A stretch of DNA of 64,000 nt from Polychytrium aggregatum (taxonomy: Eukaryota; Chytridiomycota; Chytridiomycetes; Polychytriales), in the NCBI RefSeq assembly GCF_025602895.1, contig NW_026516206.1, forward strand, positions 1,054,001-1,118,000. Reading direction: 5' to 3'. The translations under genes were made by a program, and so were the position numbers. Below the pieces are notes generated by a model. It was given only the letters and a program-made list of their open reading frames with translations. It did not search any database and had not been told where the DNA came from. Numbering within the stretch: position 1 is the first letter of the stretch; every line of letters begins with the position of its first letter. This document shows positions 1 through 7,936 of the stretch, one piece after another.

Positions 1-2
1 TG

Positions 3-1019
3 ATGTCCCAAAAGACGCTTCCGGCCTCGTCGCTGCACTTCCACCCCAACCCGTCCATCCACCCCCTCTCGATCCACCACCCCCAAGCCATCCTCCGGTC
101 CGATGTCCACTTGCCGGCCCGAGACGACGCCATGTCGATCGAATCGGCCAGCCTCGGGTCTCCAAACCCCTTCAAGATCGGCACCTCGCCCGAGACATCG
201 CTGACGGTCGAGCGAACCCCCTCGGAGCTGTATGGCGGCAGCGGGCCGTTCTTCCTGACGCTCGGGGACATTGGAGCACCGTTCAGCAGCGATCTGGAAG
301 CCTACGAGATCGGTGGCTACTCTGCGAGCGATATGTCGTCGCTGGCGTATGGCGGGGCGTTCCCGATGAATGTCCCTGTCATGGCGACCGCACAGGCACC
401 GACTCCGATGACCACTCCGACCCTCACTCCGACCCTCACTCCGACCCTCACTCCGGCCACGGCGACCATCAAGTCGGCTCGTGACGGCCATCATCAATCC
501 GCCGAAGCCCGACACAGCCATACTGCGGGCGCATGCAGCCACCTGGACAACGATGGCGGCAGCCGCCCATGCAGCCAATGCGCGCGCCTCAAGTACATGA
601 GCCGTATCGACAGTTCCCGCAAGGAGCGCAAGCGGGGCGCCATGCGAGGCTCCCACATATCCACGACCAAGAGGCAGAGCTTCACTGTCGACCGCACCTT
701 GGCGTATCTCACCTCCAGCGACTGCTCCGAAGGCGAGGAGTCAGAGTGCTGCTCCGACCACGACGAACGCCCCGTCTCCCACCGCAAGCTCTCGGTGGCC
801 TCCCTGGGCTCGGTGACCTCTGCCGGCGAAGACGAAGCCTGCTCGATTGGGTCCTCGCCACTGAGCCAGCTGCAGGACGACATGGTCTTTGGCCTTGACG
901 ACCCCTCGAGCAAGGCTCACGGCCTTGGCTTTGGCAGCAACGAGGACTTTCTTTTGTTTTCCGATCCCGTTGTTGGTTCGCCGTACATGGCTGACTTGAC
1001 CGAAATGATGCTCGACTAG
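3..1019 (+). CDS. Zinc-cluster regulator paralog, copy A (5'-truncated by window edge; degenerate zinc cluster)
   Basis: The frame is open from the window start to a stop at 1017-1019, so the true start lies upstream. The first ~145 residues equal residues ~169-313 of the gene at 8560-10206; DNA positions 1-435 match 9062-9496 without a difference. After that the proteins diverge: a Thr-Pro-Thr-Leu repeat, then a remnant of the Zn2Cys6 region. Copy B has six properly spaced cysteines, whereas here only ACSHLDN...RPCSQC remains, and the first CxxC pair, the third and the last cysteine are gone. The basic RKERKR stretch is kept. The C-terminus is acidic and Ser-rich and could be an activation domain. 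Inference: a former transcription factor that can no longer bind DNA through a zinc cluster, perhaps a dominant-negative partner or a decaying gene. Confidence 0.7.
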   Translation: MSQKTLPASSLHFHPNPSIHPLSIHHPQAILRSDVHLPARDDAMSIESASLGSPNPFKIGTSPETSLTVERTPSELYGGSGPFFLTLGDIGAPFSSDLEAYEIGGYSASDMSSLAYGGAFPMNVPVMATAQAPTPMTTPTLTPTLTPTLTPATATIKSARDGHHQSAEARHSHTAGACSHLDNDGGSRPCSQCARLKYMSRIDSSRKERKRGAMRGSHISTTKRQSFTVDRTLAYLTSSDCSEGEESECCSDHDERPVSHRKLSVASLGSVTSAGEDEACSIGSSPLSQLQDDMVFGLDDPSSKAHGLGFGSNEDFLLFSDPVVGSPYMADLTEMMLD

Positions 1020-1499
1020 GAACCCGTGTTGGAGGAAGTGAGGCGGATGGGGGTGGGTGGTTGAGTTCTCATGGCGCTCTGGTCCGCTGTGACTTTACCA
1101 TACCCACCCTCCACCACCACAGTATCGCCCGTCTTGGCGGCCGATGTTTGCCTCATACCCCTTCCCTCCTTTGCGCTTCCCTCCTTTGCGCTTCCCTCCT
1201 TCGCGCTTGCCTCCTTCGCTCCTTCGTTCTAACGCTGCCTGCCTGTCTGTCTGCACACCCAAGCCAAGCTTCCAGATATCCTTCTTGATGTACCCTATTA
1301 TTTATTTGTATGTATTGACTCCATTGTATCGACTCCATTGAACCTCTCTCTATCTATCTCTCTCCGATCCCCCAGCCGTTTTGACTCTGTAATTGGGCTG
1401 GGCTGGCCGCTTATCTCCCTCCAATGTATATGTTCTGCACTTTGACCGTGTCTCTCCCTCCCCCTGTATCCATGCATCCATAAAATACATTTACAGCGT
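1020..1499. other. Intergenic, copy A 3' flank
   Basis: No gene is seen. Positions ~1160-1215 hold an imperfect pyrimidine-rich repeat of a CTCCTTTGCGCTTCC unit. The transposable element begins just after this stretch. Confidence 0.5.
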
Positions 1500-1506
1500 A
1501 TCCACC

Positions 1507-1519
1507 AAAAAACGGGACA
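1507..1519 (+). repeat. Left terminal inverted repeat of Fanzor element
   Basis: AAAAAACGGGACA is the reverse complement of the core of 4701-4714. The identical motif opens the second copy at 28783-28795. Confidence 0.8.
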
Positions 1520-1577
1520 CCCGGGTTTTTGACCACTCATCGAATATTTTGTTACCCAATGTTATCGCGCGCTGGCC

Positions 1578-1990
1578 ATGACCATTCGCCACACAACCAC
1601 TCTCCAGAGGAAAGTATCACTCTCACTCTGCCACACTGCCATCCACCGAGCAGGTCTCTCACACAAGAGGGCAACACACCTCTACAAGTCCAAGCGACTG
1701 GATGAGCGAGTGGCACAGTTCAGGGACCAGGCCCGCTCCATCGACCCACGACGGCTCGTTTTTGTCGATGAGACGGGGATCAGGAGATCCATTTTCCCTC
1801 TCTACGGATACTCACCGAAGGGTGCTCCGCTTCGCCAGCGCAATCACATGAAACACAAGTCTGTCTCGGCTGCATTTGCAATCAACCACTCTGGTGTGCT
1901 GCATCGAGCGCCGAGGATGGTCAGTGATCTTCACCCCACCTGCTTCACCCGACTACAATCCCATCGAGAACTTCTTTGGGGTTGAGTTCC
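1578..1990 (+). pseudogene. Tc1/mariner-type transposase relic (DDE superfamily)
   Basis: The 135-aa frame carries the block RLVFVDETGIRRSIFPLYG and then GYSPKGAP, typical of the Tc1/mariner DDE catalytic core around the first conserved aspartate (VDET). The N-terminal helix-turn-helix domains are absent. After AFAINHSGV the frame is lost: the middle part with the second aspartate (normally LDN) is missing, and the last block (SPDYNPIENFFG) is seen in another frame at ~1945-1985. An internal deletion and frameshift have therefore destroyed it. It is directly followed by the promoter of the Fanzor gene, so the nuclease sits in the 3' half of a former autonomous transposon. Confidence 0.75.
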
Positions 1991-2121
1991 TCCAATTTGG
2001 GGTTTAGTCCCTCCAATCAAGCCGCCGTTCTCACGCTCAAATCCCTGGCTTGAACCTCTCGGCGATTTTTGAACAGGTCGCTTCCCCAACCAGCCCGCAA
2101 AGACGGGTTCCTGCTCTCGGG

Positions 2122-2128
2122 TATAAAT
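2122..2128 (+). promoter_or_regulatory. Putative TATA box of Fanzor gene
   Basis: TATAAAT lies about 130 bp upstream of the Fanzor ATG, inside the element, between the transposase relic and the ORF. Confidence 0.4.
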
Positions 2129-2256
2129 GCCACACCTTCGTCCTGCTGCTTTCTTCCCTCATCTCGCCTTGATCTGATCATCGCGCTATTGCACGATAAA
2201 AAAAAGTCTCTGCTCTGACCAGTACCACTGGCAGGCATCCAGCATCCTCTGCCCCC

Positions 2257-4629
2257 ATGCCTCCGAAGCGCAAGGGTACCGGTGATGGCCAGCCTCGGCC
2301 ACCCAGGCCCAAGAAAGCCAAGTCACAGTCGGAGCCTGTCTCTGGTTCGTATTCTGACCCCACGCATGCTTGGTCGTCTGTTGCTCCGTTGCTCACCACC
2401 ACTGCTTCTGCAGATCCAATGGATGTCGATCCCACCGAGCCTGGTCCATCTACTTCCTCGAGTACCGGCAAGCGATGTCGCCAGTGCGATGGCACCGATC
2501 ACGAACGCTGCAACACCAGCAAATGTCCCAAATACCGGCCCCTCAAGAGCTCTGTCGTCCCACTCGTGGATGGAAGGTCATCCGCCCCTCAGTTCAGCTG
2601 CTTCAAGCAGACGATGGATGGCTGTTGTCTCAATCCCGCTCTCCGCGACAAGATCCAGGCCACCGTCGAGGCCATGACCCAGATCCAGTTCGAGGCATCC
2701 AGGCTGCTCAACCTGCACATCCTCCGGTGCATCGAGCAGGATCTTCCCATCCCCGTCATCTCCAAGTCCACCCCTGCTTTCGTTCGCCAATGCTTCAAGA
2801 TCGTCCAGGCCGATGCCCTCTCCCCGACCGGGGACAATGAGAAATACAACGAGCATCTGGTCGCTTCCTTTCGCGACTACCAGACCACTCGGCACGCAGA
2901 CCTGCCTCCGGCCCCTCGTCTGCCTGATGGTGCTCACAGTCAGCTTCTCACACTGGCTGTCAATGCCTATGCCACCAACTGCACCACCCACCTCGACCTG
3001 GCCTACTGGCGACTCCTTCGCCGCTTCTGCGCTGCCGTCTTCCCAGCCAACAAGCATAAGCACGAAGCCATCGAGGCCTGTCTCGAGCTCTTCGAGAAAC
3101 CAGGGCAGACTCCACCCAAGGCCGATCTCGAGTTCCTCTATCCCGACTTTGGCCACGTCCTGGACGAGTTTCGGTACAGCAACGACCAGGACCGCTTCCG
3201 GGCCCTCCATCGCCTCTCACACCATGTGAGAATCCTCGCCCGGGACAAGATGGTCGACAATGTCCACAAGTGGATCGACTGTGACATGCCCGCCCTCCGA
3301 GTCACCGAGCTGCAGCGCCAGGCCAAGCTGGACGAGCTCACTGCCCAAGGCATTCCCTCCGACGACAAGAGGTTCACCACGGCCAAGTCGGAGCTCGGCA
3401 CCACCAAGTCCAAGATCAACAAGCTGGCATCCAGACTCAAGTGGGCCCTCAAGCAGCTCGCTCTCGACACTCCTCCGGCCGTGTGCACGATGGTTCCTCT
3501 ATGCACTGCCACGGCCAAGTATGTCAAGATCGACACCGTCACTCTCTGGCAACTCCTTGGTCCAAAGAAACGCCTTGGACTCACCCGGGACAAGCTCAAG
3601 GAAGAAGGTGATGACGGTGTCAACAACCAGGATCGTCTCTGGCGCAGTTGCTTCAAGCTGCGTAGTTCCCTCTTCCAAGAGCGGGACGTGAACAAGAAGC
3701 TGTTCAACTACGAGATCAGCACCGATGGCATTGGATGCACCATCGGTCTCGTCAAGTTTCTGCCCCGAACCGATCACACCGAGACCATCGAGCCTCCTCC
3801 GACTGCCGAGCAGCGCATCCAGGCCCACATCGGCGACCCAGACCCCGGTCGCACCACTTGGATTGGCATCGATCCTGGAGTCGGCTCCATCTTCACGGCA
3901 GTCATCCAAGCACCGGGCCACCAAGACGAGGTGGTCTCATTCTCCAATGGCCATTACCAGCAAATGTGTGGCCATACGTCCAACACCAAGTGGCACAACA
4001 CCATGAAGTATCGACTCAGCATCGAGACCTGGATGTCGACCACCCCCTCGCCCAAGGTGTCGTCCTCGGAGGCTTTCAAGGTCCATCTCACCCATGTCCT
4101 GCGACCGGAGCTGCGAGTGCAGCTCGACTTCCACCTTGGCAAGAAGGCCCGTCACCATCGCTTCACGGGCCACAAGAGGCGCCAAGTGGCCGTCGACAGG
4201 ATGTGCAAGGCCGTCCTGAAGCACGCCCCGATACGGACCGATGTGGTGATCGCCTTTGGCAATGCGTCATGGCGACAGGGCAAGGGCTATGCATCCAGCC
4301 CTCGGAGGCAGCGATTTGCTCGGTACTTTGAGCAGTTCGAGCACCACCGACGCCGTCCCAATCACCATCATGGAAGCGTCAAGGTAGTCTCGACGAACGA
4401 GTTCAACACCTCGCAAGTGTGCTCCAAGTGCCTGGAGCCAGTTCGGTTGGAAGGACTCGATGCGCCCAGTGTTGCGAATTCCCACTTTGTCAGGAGCTGC
4501 AAGAATCCCAGCTGCCGGACAGTGTGGAATCGCGATGTCAATGCGGCGCGCAACATGATCATAGTGTGCAGGTCGATTGTGGAGATCGGAGAGCGACCGG
4601 CGGTCTTCACTCGGAGGCTGTCAAAGTGA
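2257..4629 (+). CDS. Fanzor RNA-guided endonuclease (eukaryotic TnpB/IS200-605-type OrfB homolog)
   Basis: This is an intronless 790-aa ORF with no stop or frameshift. The N-terminus is basic and disordered (MPPKRKG, PRPKKAKS: likely nuclear localisation), then a Cys/His knuckle C-x2-C-x4-H-x2-C-x4-C (KRCRQCDGTDHERCNTSKC, ~residues 73-92). The middle ~130-500 is helical (recognition/wedge region). RuvC-I is WIGIDPGVGSIFTAV (~535-550, catalytic Asp in IDPG). The next block VVIAFGNASWRQGKG (~665-680) is the Fanzor-type rearranged RuvC-II area. A zinc finger CSKC...CKNPSC (~722-760) leads into RuvC-III NRDVNAARNM with the last catalytic Asp. Known for the family: RNA-guided DNA cleavage using an omegaRNA encoded near the 3' end of the element. 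Inference: active-looking nuclease. The length is within the range of Fanzor1 proteins; Fanzors are known from chytrids such as Spizellomyces. Confidence 0.9.
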   Translation: MPPKRKGTGDGQPRPPRPKKAKSQSEPVSGSYSDPTHAWSSVAPLLTTTASADPMDVDPTEPGPSTSSSTGKRCRQCDGTDHERCNTSKCPKYRPLKSSVVPLVDGRSSAPQFSCFKQTMDGCCLNPALRDKIQATVEAMTQIQFEASRLLNLHILRCIEQDLPIPVISKSTPAFVRQCFKIVQADALSPTGDNEKYNEHLVASFRDYQTTRHADLPPAPRLPDGAHSQLLTLAVNAYATNCTTHLDLAYWRLLRRFCAAVFPANKHKHEAIEACLELFEKPGQTPPKADLEFLYPDFGHVLDEFRYSNDQDRFRALHRLSHHVRILARDKMVDNVHKWIDCDMPALRVTELQRQAKLDELTAQGIPSDDKRFTTAKSELGTTKSKINKLASRLKWALKQLALDTPPAVCTMVPLCTATAKYVKIDTVTLWQLLGPKKRLGLTRDKLKEEGDDGVNNQDRLWRSCFKLRSSLFQERDVNKKLFNYEISTDGIGCTIGLVKFLPRTDHTETIEPPPTAEQRIQAHIGDPDPGRTTWIGIDPGVGSIFTAVIQAPGHQDEVVSFSNGHYQQMCGHTSNTKWHNTMKYRLSIETWMSTTPSPKVSSSEAFKVHLTHVLRPELRVQLDFHLGKKARHHRFTGHKRRQVAVDRMCKAVLKHAPIRTDVVIAFGNASWRQGKGYASSPRRQRFARYFEQFEHHRRRPNHHHGSVKVVSTNEFNTSQVCSKCLEPVRLEGLDAPSVANSHFVRSCKNPSCRTVWNRDVNAARNMIIVCRSIVEIGERPAVFTRRLSK

Positions 4630-4700
4630 TCTGTTTTATTTCTTGTGGCTTTGCTAGACGCGAGCACAGCACATACTACTGTTCATGGAAACGGCTATGT

Positions 4701-4714
4701 TGTCCCGTTTTTTT
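4701..4714 (+). repeat. Right terminal inverted repeat of Fanzor element
   Basis: TGTCCCGTTTTTTT is inverted relative to 1507-1519. The same motif lies at 29051-29064 in the second copy. In both, CTGAATAAAGTGTA follows before the sequences diverge. Confidence 0.8.
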
Positions 4715-4717
4715 CTG

Positions 4718-4723
4718 AATAAA
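4718..4723 (+). terminator. AATAAA polyadenylation signal at the element's right end
   Basis: The AATAAA hexamer is 88 bp after the Fanzor stop and within the last 14 bp shared by both copies. It may end the Fanzor mRNA, and could supply poly(A) signals to genes next to insertions. Confidence 0.4.
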
Positions 4724-4728
4724 GTGTA

Positions 4729-7700
4729 CAAGCCCCTTCTCACAAAGCCTAAGGGAGACCCGTGCTCTCGCTGACTGGCCTCATGGAGCTTTGGCTGGTC
4801 CTTTGGTGTGCGATGCAGCAATCAAAAGTCGGCGTCTATTCTCCCATCGAGCGTCCTTGAGGGAGTGACGGCGGGTGACGGCGATCCATCCTTGGACACA
4901 ATGTCCCGAGCCGCCATGGGCACATTGATCCATTCACTGGTTGCGGTCTGGTTGTTGACGGAGATGGGCGCTCTCGCCAACGTTTGCCTCGAGTGGTGCG
5001 ATTGCCGACGGCCACCCCGGACAGAACGCCCCTCCCCTTGATGCCGTTGCCGCCAGTGCACCACAGTCGGTCCTCGGCTAGCCACCCCAGCGGACCGGCA
5101 AGGACAATCGGCCGCTGTCGCATACCATTTGCTCAGGCCGGCACGAGGACTTGCAACCTCTGCCAAGCACCGCAACAAGACCGCTCCTCTCGGCCCTTCT
5201 TCCGACTCCCCCACCCACCCTGCCGAACAGCGCCGCTCTGGCTCGGCCGTCTGTGCTCCCCCTTCCTTCATCCTGTCTTCATCATCCTGCAGTCGGACGG
5301 ATCGATTGGGCGCGGGCGCTGCAGCAACGGAGCGAGTGAGTCGTCCCTTCGGACAATCACTTGGCCCGACGGAATAACATTGCCGCTGGATGGCCACAGC
5401 GGCAAACATCTGACAGAGTCGATGGGCCTTCTCCCATGGCTGTGACTCGGTGGCCACTCTTCCCGACAAAGTACCGGCCAAGCGCAACGGGAAGAGCGCC
5501 GGCAGACACAATCTGGAGCACGAACTGCTCGCCAAAGCAGCCAGATCGAGTCGAGTCAAGTCGAGTCAAGAGTACAGACAGGGCCCAGCCGCCCCGGGGC
5601 TGAGCGACCACTGATTGGACGAGCCGACATTGGCGGCACACCGGCCGCTGGTCGACGAATAGTCGTCTGCTTCTTCGTCCAGGATGTGCCCATCGAGTGT
5701 CCGAGGACAGCGTCCTGCCAGCCCGATCGGCTTTGGTTTGTGGTGTGGTTGTGCTGGGATGGAGGGGGCTCCGGTGGGAACCACTCCCAAAGAAAGGCAC
5801 TAGGAAACAAGGTCGCTGCAGGCCAACATGGCAAGGCACGACAGGACATGGCAGGACATGGCAGGATATCTGGCAAAGCCCGAGGAGGTCCAGCGAGCGG
5901 GGGAGGGTGTGGGCAGAGGCCACACGCACCGGCCATAGGACAGCTGATGCCAGGCCGGCCGACAGCAAGCCTCTCGATGACGACAGGTTTCATTCGGGGG
6001 GGGGATGCAGGTGACGGACGCTGCGTGGATGATCCCGCCGTTGTTTCTGCCCCTTCTCATGGGACAGTGGCAGATTGCAGTTGGTATCGCTGCCGCATCC
6101 CACACCACGATGCTTCCCACAGACCACCCGAAGCCAGCCGCTCGAGCCCAACCACTCAAGACCAGCCACGGGCCACTTGCCATCCACATGGCCTCGCTGG
6201 GTGTTTCCAGCATGGCTCCTTTGGTCGCTGGTATCTCACCTTCTCTTGCTCCCCTCTCCTCCGACATCCGTCGCCCAAGCAGGCTTCCCACGGCTCGATT
6301 GGGTCGTGCGGCGGGGCTGTCACTGTCGGCCGGTTGGGTTCTGCACTGGTGGCGAGAGGGACAGCTGCGGGACAGCGATGCCGACCATGACCGGAGGATG
6401 TAGCGGGCGGGTATAGTCGCTACGGAGCTGGCCGGCCCAAAGCACCGATGCCCCAATGCACCAATCCATGAGTGCGCGATACACCGATGCACCGATGAAC
6501 CAAAGCGGCGATGTTGGCCGACGGCACCGGCCGCTGCGGTTTTGCGCCGCCGCGGCGGGTGCTCACCAAAAGATTGTCTGGTCTGGATTTTGGTGTCAAA
6601 GATGCACTTCCCAGAGCAGCCCGGGTGGCCCTGCCCAACGACCCAGCCGGTCCGGCAGCAGCGGCAGCAGCAGCAGGATGTGTCCTGCTTCCAACTTGGC
6701 GGTTACTTGACAACTGCTCGGTGTGGTAGCTACTTGGCAAACCGCTTGCTGGCGGCCTTGCCCTGGACGAGCGTCCGCCTGTTGGCCGTTCGCGGCTGCT
6801 GGTCGTTCCGCAGATCCACTGTCGTTGGGTATTCGAGCACGTAATCAGGGCATATCTGACTTGAGTGCACACCGCCCCTCTCACCATATGGTTGCTTGCC
6901 CTGGTGGCCGTCGGCCGCATGCATCCTTCTCTCTGCCTTGATGTCCGCGTCCGCATCCTCTGTGAGATCTCCACCGTTGGTCTCGCCCATCCCACGCTCC
7001 CAACGATCCCGCTTAGCACTCCCCCCCGCTCATGTCGAGTCCCTGTTGCTGGCGTGCTGCTCATGCACGATCGTTCGCTCATCTATTCCACGCCCAAACC
7101 AGTCATCCCCTCGCCAGAGCCACTTGTCCCTTTCGTTTGCGTTGGTCATCCCACAAAGGGACGATAGAGGGGGGGAGTGCAACCACGGCGATGCACCACT
7201 GAGCCCATAGGGCCAGGCGGATTGCAACGGCCGACTGCAGTCAGACACTCCAACAAGAGCACACCCAGAGAGCGACGGCCACGCGCCGGCGAGAGGGTTC
7301 AATTTGCAGTCCCCTTCGGCCAAGGGAGGGTTTGGCTCTGGTTTTCAGCCCAGGCCCGTGCGGACAAGGGTGGACCACGACGGGACCCCTTCGGCCGACC
7401 ACTCCCTGCGGCTCCCTCGTTCGGTCCTGTTGCAGGCCCGCTGTCTGCAGCGGCATGCCGGCCCTCCACCCTAGCGGCCTGCTCTCGAACCGCTGGCGAG
7501 TGCACCGTTATTTACGTCTGATCTCATGGGCGATCTGGTGCTGTCGGCCGCGATCGTCAGGACCTCCCCCCCCCATCGTGTCCGTCGTCAGTCACCGTCC
7601 CGCCCCTCGGTCAACCTCTGGGCTGACTCTTTGCATCTTATAAAAACAGGGCTCTCCATCTTCCGCCTCTCGTCCTTTCCTCTCATCCCTCCCTCCGTCG

Positions 7701-7936
7701 ATCTTCTTTTCTCAGCTTCCGCCGCCTTCGAAGCCGCTGGTGTATCTCCCTTGGATTCCCAGCTCGACGATCGCTCTCGCTCTCTGTCGGGGTCAACAAT
7801 CTCATACCCAAATAACCCTCAAAAACAGTACCAACAACAACAGTAGGGGGGAAAAAAATCTTGCCCGCACACAGACAGGCCACTTACCACCCCCATATTG
7901 CAATCAAAGAAGAAAAAAAGCCAACCAACTGCAGCC
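4729..7936. other. Long intergenic region upstream of zinc-cluster gene B
   Basis: I see no supported gene in these 3.2 kb. The many open frames on both strands are GC-rich, rich in Arg/Pro/Ser and resemble no family. Some G or C homopolymers occur (for example ~5997-6004). The last ~300 bp contain the likely core promoter of gene B and pyrimidine-rich leader sequence. Confidence 0.5.
7639..7645 (+). promoter_or_regulatory. Putative TATA box of zinc-cluster gene B
   Basis: TATAAAA followed by a pyrimidine-rich stretch lies about 290 bp before the ATG at 7937. Confidence 0.4.

Larger units (their letters stand above)
1500..4728 (+). mobile_element. Fanzor-carrying Tc1/mariner-like DNA transposon
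   Basis: The left terminal repeat AAAAAACGGGACA is at 1507-1519 and the matching right repeat TGTCCCGTTTTTTT is at 4701-4714. Limits were fixed by comparison with the short second copy at 28776-29078: similarity starts at ATCCA (1500-1504) and stops after CTGAATAAAGTGTA (4715-4728). Inside are a relic of a Tc1/mariner-family DDE transposase (from 1578) and an intact Fanzor ORF (2257-4629). Copy 2 is flanked by TA on both sides, as expected for Tc1/mariner insertion; here the left dinucleotide is CA, so the duplication is imperfect or the border is a few bases off. The element probably moves only with a transposase supplied in trans. Confidence 0.8.
4560..4728 (+). ncRNA. Predicted omegaRNA scaffold region of the Fanzor element (guide would start at ~4729)
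   Basis: In characterised Fanzor and TnpB loci the guide RNA scaffold overlaps the 3' end of the nuclease gene and runs to the right end of the element, with flanking DNA serving as guide. Here the last ORF codons, the ~70-bp 3' UTR, the right inverted repeat and a 14-bp tail are kept almost unchanged (about five substitutions over ~215 bp) in the short second copy, which has lost nearly everything else. This is inference from position and conservation; no structure was computed. Confidence 0.35.

Noticed and set aside
4822-7521. Several 70-250-aa frames in the intergenic region before gene B
   Set aside because: No conserved motif, no consistent splice structure and overlapping frames on both strands.
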